DNA from: Sitta carolinensis
Taxonomy: Eukaryota > Chordata > Aves > Passeriformes > Sittidae
Reading direction: 5' to 3'
DNA length: 64,000 bases
Assembly (NCBI GenBank): GCA_032173965.1
Contig: CM063283.1
Location: 17,774,501 to 17,838,500, forward strand
Shown here: positions 24,882 to 40,519 of the stretch, in pieces
How the letters are laid out: each line of letters starts with the position of its first letter
Position numbering within the stretch: position 1 is the stretch's first letter
The notes under the pieces: model-generated
Databases searched by the model: none
The model's input: only the letters and a program-made list of their open reading frames with translations
Told to the model about the DNA's origin: nothing
Program-made: the position numbers and the translations under genes

Positions 24882-24958
24882 AAAAAAACCCAAACTAAAC
24901 CAAACCAAAAACAACAACAACAACAACAACAAAAAAAAAAAAAAAAAAAAAAAAAAAA
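24882..24958 (+). repeat. A/C-rich tract with (CAA)n and long poly(A)
   Basis: CCAAA-type units are followed by about seven CAA units (24912-24931) and then about 28 consecutive A residues ending at 24958. It could be the tail of a retroposed transcript, but no upstream body or target-site duplication was recognised, so it is annotated as a simple repeat. Confidence 0.9.
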
Positions 24959-27860
24959 GACCTGTTTTTTTCTAAAGCAAATGATCTAATGATCTTGTAT
25001 ATTACCTTGGTACTTTATAGGCATCTTGGTAAAAATAAACATTTGTCCAAAGACACACTGAGGTAGGTTCATGCAAAAACTATGAGTGAGGGTAAGTTGC
25101 TAGAATGCTGAGCAGCTAAGCCAGGGAGAGGAGATCACAAGCACATAGCAAAAGAGTGTGATTTTAGTGCACCTCAGAGCAGTGACATGGTTCTGTTCCC
25201 TGGAAATGCAATATCCCATCTCTTTTCTTCAGAGATGAGCAGATCTGCACTGTCCCTCACACTCTGAGACAGGTGTAGATGTCAGCAGTCAAGCAAAACA
25301 ACATATTGACATGGCTGTGCAAAAATGAAGAGTGAAGTGTGGAGAAAGATCAATCTTCATACATCAGCTTCACGGTTACTCTGCCACCTCCATCACCATG
25401 TGTGAATTGAGAGCATGACTGCCACATCGATTATTCGTAAGGAAATGATTCTGCAAACAGTGGCCTTGTGTCAATAGTTTTTAGTTTCTCTATGCTGAAT
25501 CACAAAGGCTTGGTGTGCAAACACGGTGTGGAAAGTAGCAGAGATATTTTGACCAATTTGATGATTAACCCCCAGTAAAAAGTTGCTCATCCTAAATAGA
25601 ATCTTGCCAGAAACGCTCTTGCCTTGTCCTGTCAAAGTTCACTGGAGTGCTAAAAATTTGCAGGTTTTGTGTGACTTTGCATAGATACATTCAATATTTT
25701 ATTTTTCTGCTCTAATCCCCTGAAATATAGTTGTATCCTATCATTTCACTCCCAGGTTAAAGCCTCAGGCTGTTGTTAGAGGACCTCAGAGACAAAAGTC
25801 CTTGACCTGGATGGAAGCAATAGACAGTGTAGTGGCAGCTCACCTTAATAGCATGTTGTCTGGGAAAAAAAAATCAGCCTTATCAAGAATAAAGAAAACT
25901 TTTATTTGAATTTGGAAAAATGAAAACTGTATTTTCTTAAGCTAGTTTGGGAGGTTTTTCTCCTCATTTCCATAGCCTAGCAGTAAGATTACTTTCATGG
26001 AGAGGACTTATTCAATTTTGCATCAGAGTGTATTATTGTTTCCAGTTGGTCATTTTCAGAATATAAAGGAACTTTGGCAGTGAGAGGTTTCCCGTAGCTC
26101 GAGACAACCTGTACACTTCTGTACACTTCTGACGTATATTTCACCCAGCTGAGGGGTGTATCCTGCACACAGCAATATCCACCCCTCATGAGAAACCCAA
26201 CCACAGAACGTCTCAACTCACGCACTTGGGACTCTCTTAGCCTCAGATACTAGTCTCAGAATAATCATACTGAAAATTATAACTTTCTCAGGGTCAGAGG
26301 TTACTTCCCTTGAGGCTTCTCAGTTCCTTCCTCTCAGACTATTTTCATTCCTTCATACTCATACCTCTCCCCTTCCTCTTTTTTCAACTCTCCTAACTAC
26401 TTTATTCTTTTACATCTTTCTGTTTTCTCTTCCATCTTACTTAACCCTTCAGTAAAGAGAGAAGAACCAATCCCCACCATTTGTGTATATGTCCCTGAAG
26501 AGACACTTGTCTGGGACTTGATTAAGGGATGTCTCTCTTAAAATTTATACTGACACATAAAAAGAGAAAAGAGGTTACAGACTTTCAAGGAAAGATTAAA
26601 TCTTTTCTGAAGGTCTTTCTCAAAGACTCAGCATCACTTTTTAACAGTTAGGACACCCATTAATTGGAAGTACTTTAATTCCTGTGATTTTGGAAAACCC
26701 CCCAAATACCTTAATGCAATTATTCTTGGGAACAGAAAAGATCAATTTGAGTAAGGGTAGATAAGCATAATGGGTCGGGCTTTGTTTTATACATATAATT
26801 TTGTACATAAAATTGGTTCTTTAATCTCAGAGCTGTTCTCTTACTGTTAATCTTTTCCATGTGTTGCAGGAACTACTCTGTATCTTGAGAACTTTTTCAC
26901 ATCACTTTTGCTTGAAGAAAGAAATCAGGCATACTTTACTGCTTAGCTATCCTGTTGAGTCCAAACAAACAGTGCCATTAGGTGACATCACCCTTACTAA
27001 CCTTTAAGTAATTCCACCTACACAATACTCCTTCAGCAGCACTTGCACACAGTGAAGTGGAACATTAAAAAAAATCAAAATCAGAAAATGTTGCCAGTTG
27101 GATTGAGTCATCTGTACTTGTGAACATCTCATGAACTATAATGCAACTGCAAGTTGAAATGAGGCATGTTAACCTGCACAAGCGTAAAACTGCACCAGCA
27201 CTTAAATCTCTTCATATAGATACATCCTTGCCCTCCCAAAAGCATTTACATGACTGCAGTCACCTTATGACTACATCATACAAAAACTGAACAAGTAATG
27301 AAACAGCAGTGGTCTACTTGCACAGAAAAATTATAAGAGAAGGCATATCAGGTCACATTTTTGCAAAGTGGGTTACCTAGGTACCACTCCACAGATGCAA
27401 TATTAAAACTGAGATCAGTATGCCACACTGGTTCCTCACATCACAGCTGCTGGATGTTGGCATCTCCAGTTTTGCTGCCTGGGACTTTCTGCTGATTAAT
27501 GTCAAACTACTTATGTGCACAAGAAGAGGTGCATATGCTCACCAGAAAACGAGGTGGAAAGTTTGTCTTTCTTTTGCCATTGACTTAGTGGAAGGTGTCT
27601 GTAGAAGACTTTTTAAGATGCATCTCCCACTGCTGCAGCCACTGCCTTCTGGGCAAACTCTGCTTTTATAGAGCTTAATGAACAAATTCTTAGCTAAATG
27701 AAGTCTAAATGAGACTTCACTGTTCTTTCAGCTTTGAAATACAGTACAAACATGAATAGATATGTTCCAACATGAAAATATAAACATTTCTATTTCTGCT
27801 CTTATGCTTCTTACACAAGAAAAAAACTAAAAGCAAAATCCCCAAATGTGGTAACTTTAT

Positions 27861-27898
27861 TTACTTTAAATAAATTAACTTACTTTAAATAAATTAAA
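27861..27898. repeat. 19-bp tandem duplication
   Basis: TTACTTTAAATAAATTAAC (27861-27879) is followed directly by the same unit with one change in the last base (27880-27898). It is a very AT-rich local duplication of unknown meaning. Confidence 0.85.
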
Positions 27899-30800
27899 AT
27901 ACAGGCTGTTTTCTTGAATTCTGCGGTGGACTGGGTTTTTTTTTACACAAGATGATATGTGCTTACTTTAGTGTCCTAGAACACTATTAAAGAAAAATAA
28001 CACATAGATGAGAAGTCAGTAATTTCTTCATTTGAGAAATGTCAGAATGCTGAAAAAGTAGCTTTCTCAATTGAGGGGGGGAAGTGGTAGAGTCAAGAGT
28101 TTTCAGGAGATTTTTTTCATCTTTTTTCTCTTCTGTTTTGCACACAGGAGATTTTAATACTTTCATGACAGCTCTCATAGCCCAGTGTTTTTGTTATTGA
28201 TAACATGACAGGACACCATAAAAATGCTCTTTCTACATCACTGGCTGATGAGGAACACATCGATGACAGAAATTCACAACTACAATTTCACGACTTGACT
28301 ATCTCAAGTTTTTTCCAACTCTCCAATTTTCACTTACCTAGCAAACAGTCAGTTTGCAGGACGTTAATTCAGCTCTCATTTCTGGAATATCTGGAGGCCC
28401 AGATGTACAGAGACAGCTAAACTTCAAAGATGGACATAGGGTGGTTTTGGCTTGGATTTTTTTGCAATGTTATAACTATCTAAACAAGTTTATATTTGCA
28501 CCTTTAGGCATTTCAGTGTGTTCTGTTCCTATTCCTAAATATTTTATTGATCAGCTACTTGAATACATAGCTGTTGATCTTAAACTACTCTTAATCAGTC
28601 TAACCTCAACTGAAACACATCCTTCACATACCACACTCTTCCTGTAAATGACTTTGCAACTATTTAGCTAGTATTTGTTAAGACTTTTATTTAAAGTTGG
28701 TACAAGTTTCTGCAGTTCCTGAAGCCATTCTGGGTATGGATTCCTGTTTCCCAAAATGCCTCTGAATGTATGTTTACACTGCAAGTCAAGCCAAGTTTGA
28801 AGTTGTTCTCCAGGTCAAGCTTGCTCACGCTGTTGTTTATACATGAACATACACCAGGGTACAGACTGAGGACAAGCAGTCTCTCGAACTCCCTGAGATG
28901 GAGCCTGAAAACTGACAGCCAGGTAATACAGGTTGACCTTTTTGTTGCTGGTGATGTGGTAAATCATCCATATCCAGGACCAAGCAGGCTCATTCTATTC
29001 TATCCAAAATTCTTCCCAAGCACAGTCTTAAGATTCTGAGTCCAAGGTAAGCCAGTGAGCAGAGCTGAAATAAGAGCCAGCAATGCAGAATCACACAAAC
29101 CACAGAAGTCACCATGATTAACCTCCTCTAAGTATGCTCTTAATCTCCCAACTCATTTAAAACTAAACAACATAAAGGGAACAATAAATCAAGGCAAAAG
29201 TCCTTCAACATTCTCACCAGAGTTTTAAAGTTATAGCAAAATTCAGACAGAAGAGATCATGCTTAGGAGTAGTTCCACATAGAAAAATACCTTGCTAAAA
29301 CTAAATCCATAGCATGTCCTTCTTTTAGACAAGCTGTCTTAACTCTTCTGCATACATACACACTCAACAGAGAGCAGAACTTGCCTCTTCCCTGTTTTAA
29401 TATAGGCCCTTTAAATTTGGTTTGTTAATGACCTTTGCATCACTCCTCCTTGTTAGCTGCTGGTTACAAAGATAAAATGCAAGGATAGAGTGGTCAGTGT
29501 TCCTCAGGAATTCCTGTTTACACTTACTCTTGTCAGATGTGAATGTACAGCAGCAGTATTGGACATTCCAGCTACTGCCAGCTGTGTGAGATGTACCGCG
29601 CAGCTCAGGGAAGAGCTCAGAGAGATAGACAAACAAGAATGAGTATATTAACCCCCTCTCATCCATCCTAGCATGAAATTCAGTAAACAGAGCTTGAGAC
29701 ATAGTGCTGTAAACATAACATCTTTAAAGGCAAAGGGAAAAATCCAAGAACATTTTTGGAAAACAAGCAAAATCAAGCATGTGCCTACTCTGTAGGGTAG
29801 CCAGATGCCTAATGGTGACTACTGCAGACTCTTTCATCTAAATACACTGCAGGAAAGGAAAAGATTAAAACAATTTTACTTAATCTCTCTTATTTCAAAA
29901 ACATATGTGCAAGTGGCATGGAATGAAGTGTAAAATATTAACAATAAAGTCCCCACTCAGACTGTTCACGAGATGTTAAAAACCCCACAAAATGAAATAA
30001 GCAACCGAACGAAACACCCCCGTCTCTTCTCACCTGCCCCTTTGATGAATATGTTTGGCGCTATTTTCTGGGCAGGGATCAATTCCTTGACAATTCCTAC
30101 ACATTTATTTAGGGATATAAGTCTTCAAATTGAGCCCTGCATTGTAGGTGCCGCTTCACCCCACCCCCCTGAAAAAAGACAAACAGGAAGACAGGGCAAA
30201 GAAATGAACTGTCTTAATCTGATTTTTAGCCTCTTCTCTTTCATCTATCACTTTTTTTTCATCTCATAGGTTTCCTCTTACAAATTCTCTCCTTATTACA
30301 GTGCTTCAGATCAGAGCTGTCTACTGCAGCTGGGTTTTAAAAACCATCATCCCAGCAATGTTAAACATGTTTTAGGAAGACTCTCATTTTAGGCAAGATG
30401 GGTTAATTATAAGGCTGTTTACAGTGTTATTCATTCAAGAACATTCAGTACATAGAGTTTTCTCCTGGAGGGAGAAAGTCTGCAAGAGAAAATCCAGATA
30501 ATGCAGCACTATTTGTCTGTTGAGAAAGGCTTAAGGCCAAGTGCTGCTCTATTACTTCCATACAGCTACTGTTTTCAATAAGAACAAACACACAAACATC
30601 CACAGAATTTAACTCTTCACCCTTCTGCTGACAGATTCTCTCCAGACTTGTGCGACTGATGTTAGCCAGACAGAGTCCTAGAGGTAATGTTTCTGCTACT
30701 AAGTTTATTTGTTTTAACTTTTAAATGTCTGTGTTAACAGAACCCACAAAATTGCAGATATAGAAACGAGTGCTTTCTGAAACTCATCAGAAAATGCTAA

Positions 30801-33800
30801 TCTGTTAGTCAGCCTGAATCATTACTACAGCAAGGTTTCCCAAAAAGCATTTTAGGAATGGGGAGAAAAGAAAGTATATCTCTTCTTATCTCATTGATTT
30901 TTAGTCAGGAAAATGAGGAAAGTAGCACTAGATATTATAAGTGTACAAAAGACAAAACCATGTCTAGTTCCTCATCTCCTGGGCACATAATCACATTATT
31001 ACAACTCGACAAGCACTGTAACAATTTTGTATTAGACTTCTATACAGCTGTTCATGTGGTTTGTAAATTACCTGTAACTTTGAAGCAGACTGAAATTTAG
31101 AGAGGCTGAAAAGAGTAAGTATGGACATTGCTAGACTGGCAATATCCCTAGGTACTAGAACAAAGGCAAAAGATACTAGAAGATATGGTAATTCTCAATA
31201 GGACATACTTTTACACACAATATCGCAGTGTTTTATGATCTGCATAGACTGAAAATAACCATTGGACAAGACTAAATACAGAGTTGGTACTCTTGGTGTT
31301 CTTTGGATTAATATTACTCTTACTCCTCTTCCTTATGACTTAGGTACCCTGATGATATGATTATCTTGAAAAGATGAATTGCGTCAAACCTTTAACAGCT
31401 GCATATACCCAAAGGAATTTTAAAAATCAGAAAAAAAATTTTAAAAACTTGCCAATTATGTCATAGGAACTGCTCACTGGAGAGAAATCCATGTGGCACA
31501 AACCTAGCCCTGGAATTTAAGACTGGTTCATTCACTGACCCATGGATTAAGACAGATAAAAGCTTCCAGCTTTACTGTCTGATCACTGAAATGAGACAGA
31601 AAGTAAATACAACTGGAATTCATTATGCCTTTGGATTTTATTTTTAACTTCTTTTGTTTGCTGAGTGTGTTTGGCATAAATGTTACAGTTTAGAAACAGA
31701 ACAAGCCTTAATAAACATTGTAATACATCCTTCTATAGTTTCCTAACTGACCCCTGTGGAGCATTCACTGATACATTAGTCTGTCTATGTTTCATGGAGT
31801 TTCCACCATTTTCCTTGAAAATCATCCTATATCTAATACATGAATCATACAACCTAGAACAGGCTGTGTTGCAACCTGTCTGCCCTTCTTATTTAGCCTG
31901 CTTTCTTTTTCCAGCCTGTTCCTCCCAGGAGAGGAGACTGAGATGCTAGAAATTCCTGTTATGGAAAATGTTGGGACTTGCTGATCACCTAGATCTGTCT
32001 CTTCATAATACTGGCTGCTATTCAGCCAAAATGCTTCCTACCTCCAGATTTGTCTCATTTCACATGCCTGCACCTATTCCTCTCATTTGTCTTCATATGA
32101 CACTTGAGCCAGCTACTGCTTAGCCAAGTTAGGTGCATTAAACATGTTCATCTTTCCTTGTAAACAATCATGTCAGCCCCTCTAATCATCTGTGTTGCTG
32201 TGTGCTGAATTTTCTCCCATGTCCTGTATCAGAGCATAAGGAGCCTCCAGAAACAGTATCTGAAAGTGCATCATAATCTTGTGCAGGTATTTGAATGGCA
32301 CTTAGGCAAAATAAGGAACAGGAGAAGATGCAATTTAAATTTCAAGCAGCCAATTACCTCAGCAACTGCATTCGAGGTGCTCACAATTCCATGCCACAAC
32401 ACGTGAATCTGAACTCAGACTACCATTTGAGAGAGGAGCTGGGGATGGAATTGATCAATGCAACAGGGCACCTTAGGCTCAGGGAATATCAGGGCAAGAA
32501 GTCCTGTTAAAGATGAATAAAGGAGTATCCGTAAGTTCTGACACACCAACAGGCCTCACCTAATGCAGTACCATCAGCCTTTGAGCTGGGCTCCTAATTG
32601 AACCAGAACTTAATCCAGCTAGGAAGCTCTCCATCATATTCACCCTGTAATAGACTCAGTGCAGCAAATAGGCTGCCTTCTCTCCATTAAATGGTGCTTC
32701 CAGTAAGTCTTAGGTAGAAGGTGTTGGGGGTATGTCTGCAGTTCCAGCAAGGCAGCGGCAACACAATAAAAGCATGGCTCATGCTCTAAAGTCCACAGCT
32801 AAGAAAAAAAAGACTGAATTTCCTCCCTGAAAACCCTATTTCCAGCCTCTTTTTTTAGATTTTATTTAAAGAGAAATAATTTGTTCAGTTAATGACAGTG
32901 ATATGTCACTGAATTACTGAGAATAAAAGACCATCTTAGTTGGTGTGTGATGAAAAGCATACATACACCGAGATTATTCTCTGTCCCAAGAGTAAAAATA
33001 TTTTTAAAAAAACTTTTACAGCTTAAATTGAACACAAAAGAAAAGGAATCATGTATTTGGGAGCACGTACATACTGTCCTCAGGAAATTCTCAACACAAA
33101 AAATGTCACTGCAACTCAGAGATGACGATAAAAAAAAATTGTATATAAATCATGTTAGTTTATGGTAACAGAAGCTTTCTTGCCAAAAGGTGACTCTTAA
33201 TTTTCTGTACCATTTTGCTTGTGAATATGTTTGCTTCTCCAAACAAGAAAACTAAACCAACATGGGTGTCAGAGTGTTCCCTGTGAGGAACCACACCCTA
33301 CATCCTTGGTGATTTCCAACTGGCTTATGCTAGTGTAAATATGGGATATGAGTGCCAAACCAGGTCTCACAGCCAGATCCTCAGTGAATATAAACTAACA
33401 CTTCAACCAACTGCTGTGACTGAGAATAGGACTGTGTCAGTAAATTACTTTCTATTGTGCCTTACAGAGCTCTGCCAGAGAACCCCACTAAGCCCTGGTT
33501 AATAAGGGACTTTATTTTCCCTACCTGTGGAAAAAGCTAATCGGCATGAAACACAGTAAGCATATGAACAGATGTCAGCCACTCAGTGCTTATTATTCAA
33601 TGGCATGACAAGGAAGACCAGGTTTATACAGCTCTGGCTGGAATTGCTAGATAAGCTAGGCTGAAACTAATCTGACAATACTATTACTAATATCATGTTG
33701 TGCTAATTGGTTGCATGAGCACATGAGTTTCACAGTCAACACCAATTCTGGTCTATTTTGAGTTAGCCTTATCCCAGATCTACTTTGTTCCAAAATATTC

Positions 33801-36800
33801 TGCTATTACAGTATTTTTTCTTAGGACTGTAATGGCATTTATTGCATTTTCTCTTGCAAAAGAGAAAAGGGACATAACCTTCATACACGAGCTGCTAAAC
33901 TGTCACAGTAGTTCTGAGACACTGCCCAATGGAAACACTTCCTATCAGTGAAAAGATAGCAGAGGAAAGCTGACACACCTCACCAATTCTTTCAGAGAAC
34001 TGTTATGTCTCCGTTCAGACCTTTAACGAAGTCTTCTTAATGGTGAGCTTTGTCAGCCTCTTACCTTATCCTTTGTCCCCTCACCAGTCACAAGAAGACT
34101 GACTGTCCTCTGCAGGCTCCACACTTCTTTAAGGCAAAATGATACTCAGAGGCCCAGGAAGGAGGTGAGGATATTGCAGATACTGCAGGCAGAGAAGGCA
34201 CCTCTTCCAGCCTCTGCTCTGCAGGGGCTTCCAAGGAGAAGGTAAATGTCAAGGACTCTAACACTTTCTTCACTGATAGCTTTTTCCTGCCTGGTTGCCC
34301 CTGAATACTGGAGATGAGCTTCCCTAGGACACATAGCAGCTGTGTTAAGGGACCTGGGCTACATGGCTCTGTGAAACTCCCAGGGACATCCTAGGCCAGG
34401 GAGGGTAGAAGGGGAACCTCCTCTGTCATTCTGTGGTTAAGCAGGCATAAATCCCTAGGGCTGTGATTTATACAGACACACCCCCCTTACGTGTGGGAAA
34501 CCACAGATTACCCTTCACCACTTGGCTGATTCCTTGTGTCTTCCCTTCCCTTTCTGCACTAGAAGGCAACAAGCTTTGATCAAGAACTTGTGTGCTTATG
34601 ATGATACAGTAGTGCTTTGTGATTTACTGCTTTCCATTCCTCTATTTCCCCAGCACTAGTTTGATCTGTACTCTTCTAGGTACTTACCTTTCACCTGGTC
34701 TTCTCTCTATTTACAGGACATCCTGATTAGAGCAAATTACCAGCTTTTCACAGATTTTATTATTTGGGTCACATAAATACTGGAAGAATTATTTTAATTG
34801 CAGTAAAGATGGTTTATGTTGTCTTTCCTGTGAGTTTTCTAGAGCTTTCACTGTTTTTGATGGGGAGGAGAAGATAGGGATAGACAACAAGCAATTTCAG
34901 ATTAGTGGTGATTCTTACACTTAAAATCTGTCTTATACATTGGGACCTGTTTTACATTTAATGAATAGATTTGAAGAAGTGGAAGGACAGACTGAGGAAC
35001 TTCAGCATCCTTCTGTGGCCTCTGAGGGCAGGCCAGATCCAGAGACCTAAGGTCTGATGTGGATGTTCTGCGTTCAAGGATCAGGCACCTGGAAACACTG
35101 CTGCCCTGTCAGCCACAGGGGTTTATTTGTGAGTTTTCACCCCTGGTCCCAAAATTTCCTTCTATTTTCCTTCACTTCAACCTGCTGCTGAACAATATAT
35201 AAGATTCTCTGTCTTTTACCAGAGGCTCATGTTAGCAGCTTTCTCCCAAAGTTTTCTCCTCTCCTTTTGTCCTGAGTGTCTCTCAGTTCAGCATTGCTCT
35301 GAAACCTGCTCACCCTTCAAAAAAGGCTCAATATTTTTCTTTGCCAAAGGCTCTGTGAGTCACAGAGAACATGACTCCTGTGGTATAAACAAAGTTCAAG
35401 GCTGAGGTTACTCAGTCTATAAAAGGAAAGCTCTCAGGCAGTGGAAACAATAGTACATCCAGATGCCAGGCCTCCCTCAGCAGACACTGTCCCAAAACCC
35501 CTGCATGCAAACCAGGTCACATTTCAGCCCCCTGATCTGAAGACAGCATGGTTCAAATTAGAGGCCATATTTATGGCTGTACAGCTCTTCTCTCAGAAGT
35601 AAATGTAAACTGACAAATTTACATTTTATTAGCTAAGAAGTTAATCAAGAGTGTAATTTTTTGCTTTACCACATGTTGCTATAGGTTCAAGGCATGTCAG
35701 TGTTGCCTGAGCTTTTCTTGGGAGGCAGTGGAAGTCCGAGGGAATATCAATATGAATATCAAGGGAGGCATTTTTCTTTTTTTTTTTTGCTACACAAACA
35801 CATGTGATAAGATCACCCCAGCTGTTTACTGTCAGGATCACTTGCAGCATGGGGCCCCGACTGCAGCAGTCATCAGATATGGTTGTTCCTTACAGAAATT
35901 TCAAGACAAAAAAAAATGCAGTACTATATTTTGACACCAGAAATACCAAAATACTTTTTTTCTTCCCATTTTCCCAGTTTGGTTTCCTGGAAAATATTAG
36001 CTTAAAGTACTGGGTAAGGCATTGGGCTGGTTAAGATGCCTTTTACATATTTTAATGAAGACAGTTGACTATGAACGTACTTTAATTTTACAACCAAGAG
36101 ATTGTGCTTACTTAGGCACAAGCCAAAATTAAAGAGACCAGCTCTTTTCCAGTAAGCTTTAAACTGGTTTCCTCTATGATATAATTTTAACATCTTTTTG
36201 GGATAAATGCCAATGAGACCTGCAGAGAAAGCTTTAAAAGCAAATGAGCAAAATATCGCTGCTGAACATTCTACATTTAAAAGCATGTATTTCAGGAAAG
36301 CTTATTAAAAAAAAAAATATAATTGAGAACTTTTTAGAGGGGGGAGATCCCACTAATGCAAAAGGCCCCCCAAATAGCTCACAACCCTATTGCAAAATAC
36401 CACATGAGCAATGTGGATCAAGGCTAAATGGCTTTATTCTGCACTCTCCCTTGTATTTGCATGGACATGGCTGTAGCAGTAACGTGACAATTCCAGCTAC
36501 ATAAAGCCTATTCTGTAAATTGTAGAAGCTATGATAATTTTGGTCTCCAGTCCTGTCTGTGGGTCTGTCAGGGTAGATGGGACCTGAAAGGGAGCAGTTA
36601 AATCTTGCTTTGGATTAAAATGTGATTAAAAATTAAGGAATCCTTGTGGCATCACCTGCAGGCACAACATACCAGTTTCCCTCTGGCCAGTTTGTGATAG
36701 GGTAAAGCTCTGCCATCCCTTTTGCTCTGTTTCTGACAAGGAATAGAACTGGAAGCTTGGAAGATTGTTTGGGTTTGTGGTGCTGGTGGTGTTTTTTCCC

Positions 36801-39800
36801 TCCTATAATTTAAGGGGAAAGCCAGACAAGATGCAAGTTTTCTCTAAATTGGGACCATGGGCTTATTACATTACTGTCTCTGTTCTCTCCCTCTCCAATA
36901 TGCCACTCTGTTCCTCTCCTCTTCCTACTCCTACAAACATATTTGTGCTTTGTTTAACTATTTATTAAATAGCATTGATTAGATTAAGATAATATCTCTC
37001 ACCATTTGTTTTTTTTTGTTAAAAATTGCTGTTATGGTCCTTTAATGTAACAAAAAAGTTCCTTTTTATACCTTTCTTGTCATGCCAAACAACAAGCCAT
37101 TGAAAAGGTCCTGAAAGTGATTTGAAGACAACAAATCAGTCCCAAATTCACCTTAACTTCACTTTTTTTCTGATTCTTATCCGACCTGTTCTTAAAAACT
37201 CTTGACAGAGACTCCATAACCTTTACAAGCTGATCTTTTTGGGTGATTCACTTGTTATTAGAAGTTTTTTTCTCAACAGCTAAATTAGTTTCTCATAATG
37301 CAATTGAAGCCTTTTTTTTCCTGCTCTACCTAGGCTAGACTGTGTGAGAAAAATATTCCTTTTCTCTTTATAGCAACATATATGAAAAGTTACTTTGCCC
37401 CATCCTTTCTGATACAGTTCTTTATTCTCTAGACTGAGTTACTCCACTCTTTCAAACCCTTTTCATGGATCATTTCTTCAAGATGAAAAGATGTTGGAAA
37501 GTATCAGTTGTTGGGCATCTGACAGTTGTAAATGTTTTAGTTAAACATCTCTCTAGCTAGCAAGCATAGTCCTTGTCAACGAAATTAGCAAATTTTGGAA
37601 CAATTAGCAAGACTCTCCCACAAGGGAATACAAAGCCTCTATTGACAAGGACATGGTTGAATTAGTTATTCTATGTCTGTTTTTCAGTAAAGACAACTTC
37701 AGAACCCACTCTTACTACAGACCTCTTGCACTTATCAGTAATTCAGTTTTCAAAATAAAATCAAAACAAAGACACAGCTTTTAGACTTGCTCAGCCTGTT
37801 AGATTTGGCATCTTTGTATCCCAGTGACTAAGCTTAGCTATGTTACTGCTTGACTTGGATTACATATCAGATAGTAGTAGCTCTACAATATGAAAAAAGC
37901 ATGAGCTTTTAGAGCCCTGCAGCATGAACACAGCAATACCAGATCAATCTCTAGCTTAGAAGTAGTCCTGGATTCTTCAGAAAACAGTAATCTTGGCAGC
38001 ATCCATGAATGACACTTTCTACGATCACCAGCTGGCAAGAGACTCAATCCCATCTGGACAAACGCTGATCTGGCTTTCTCTCTTCTTATCAAAACTCCAG
38101 CACAGTGACCTGGCATGAAGCCACAGTCCTTGAGAAACTCCAGCTTGGAGGAGAACACCCTGTGTCTCTCCAGCAAGGCAGCCACCAGGAATGCATTAAA
38201 CCTTCAACACACTGCCCTGTGGAGATGAGCCACGTTCAAAGCTTCCTCCCTTGTCTTCAAAGTGGTTCACAGCCTGGAGTGACACTGACAACTGCCTTGG
38301 CAATTTTAGATGAAAGTCAGGGGAGAATGATAGATACAGGATAACTGGCCATTCTTGCATATTTGTGCATACAGGTACACTGTGCCTTCAATAGGCTGTA
38401 GCGACCCTGAGGAGAAAAAAAACACTCTTCCCAGCTTATGTCAGTCAGCAGCTTTGAGAATGAATCATTTTCTCTGCATGTGTTTCCATCAGCCCTCTAA
38501 CAAGTGCATTTCTGATCTTCCCCGCTCCAGGATGTCTCCATATATAATTGCAATCTTTTAGAGTAGTAGTGGGGTAACTGTGCACCCTCACCTTCCCATG
38601 GCAATCATCAGAAACACCTCCTCATCTCCAGTAGAGTCATATCAGGTGACTGCTGTATGCTTTCTCCTTTTGAAAACTAACATACCATAATATTTTGATG
38701 CACAAATTACACAAGAGAGTTTCTAGATAGGAAATTTCAAAATAGCATGTTTTTTAATAAGGTGCAGATACTGGTTGTTTCTGTTTCAAGTGATGTCTTA
38801 AACTTATACTTCTGAATTGCTCCTTTTGTTATAGAAAAAAAGGACATAGACAAGTAAGAAAAAAACCATTTATTTCACCTACTTTCCTTCTGCAGCTTTG
38901 AGATCTCACTTTGCTACAGAAATCCTTCAGAGGTAAGTGCTTATGACAACCTGCCCAATGAAGGAATCTGGGTGAAGAATACTGGAAAATAAACTAAAGG
39001 AAACTAAATGAAAGACATGTTCTATCTTATCTTAATTTTTTGGAAAATGACCTCAATAAAACTGCAGTCTCACAAAGAAGAACATTCCAAAGGGTTTTGC
39101 TAAGACTGAGTATGCCTCAAAAGATACTGATGTCTCTTGGAAAATATTCTAGTTTAGAATAATCACAGTTCTACTATATTTTTTCTTGAGTTTCTCTTCT
39201 TTTTCTTCTCTTCCATGAAAAACTCCAAGGCTTTCTTGAATGAAATCATCTGCTCCTGTGGCTTAAAGAACACCTGATGTTAAAATGCTTGGATTATAAA
39301 AAAGCTGTCAGTCCTGTGGTTGGTAGTTGCACTTAAAAACATAATCTGGGCTCTTTAAGAGTCAGCAAGATCCAGAAGTGGAAGAGATCCACGGTCAATG
39401 AAGTGACTTTCAGCCTGGTATAAATGCTTCTACTTCCCAGGCACCATATGGAATTTGGGGCTGGCAGTGTTTGCATGACAAGAAAAAGCCCAGCAAAACG
39501 AACAGTTTATACACCTACCATTGCACCTCCTAAAGGTCCATTGGGACCAGGAAAGGAAACGCTCCTAGCACCTCCTCTCCTCCCTGGCAAGTAGTTTGTG
39601 GATCACAGTGCTACTGGCAAATTTTGGTAAGACAGTTTCACATTTTACCCTTTGGGGTCATTATCCCCACACGATGTCAGTCAGCCTCTGGCCCATGTAG
39701 AAAAAGGCCTGTCATCTCCTGTGACAGAAGGCTAGAGAAGGAAGGGGATTTTGTTATTTAAAAGGTTGCTTTTGCAATTTGTCTTTTTCATGGAAAAAAA

Positions 39801-40519
39801 CGAAATTAGATTTTGGCAATCAATTAGAACAGTCCATCAGCATGCAAAGCACTTCACAACAGACCAAGACTCTTTTTTCTTAGGATTACCAGCATGGCTG
39901 TGGTAATAGAAAATGTAGTTACAGAGGACAAGCAAACATCTGATGCATAGAAACATTTTAAATTATATAAATTTCTAAATATTTTCTATTAATAAAACTT
40001 ATTGAAATGTTTATAAATTATACTTCATATGATTTAAAAAGTCCTCTTTCTTTTTGAGTTTGAGAGCTAAAAAGGACTAAAACAGGGCACAACGGATGAT
40101 CATGTTTCTGCCTTCACAGGAACATGTTGTCTTGCAACTGTAAGACCTCAGAGCTCCCATTTACTTGTATCCTAAATGAAATCAGCTTTTAATGAACCTT
40201 ATTTCTCCACATCACAGAGTTTGTAACCAGATGGACAAAAGCTTGCTTAATAAATTCTTTATTGCATATCCTCTGGCCAAGCTTTTCTAAGGTGAGATTC
40301 AGTGGCTGCAGTAACACGATGTTGCAAACTTTACAGTAATTAGCTCAGGATCTTACCACTGTAGCCACAGCAGAGTGAACCATGGGTCTAAAATCCAAGT
40401 TCAATTAACCCATGCAGTACTTCATGCTGCTGCAATGAACAGGTGGTGTGGCAAGAGAAACCTATTGTGAGTAGGCCTACACTGCTTCCAAAATTACTAG
40501 GATAGTTTTGACATATTTT

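Larger units (their letters stand above)
23674..40519. other. Long non-coding stretch
   Basis: No gene is supported over about 17 kb. Open frames are about 100 codons or less, isolated and without recognisable domains. Local features listed separately are the A/C-rich and poly(A) tract near 24.9 kb and a tandem duplication near 27.87 kb. Other homopolymer runs are scattered (for example poly(T) near 35777-35789). No LTR, LINE or RNA gene was recognised. Confidence 0.55.
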
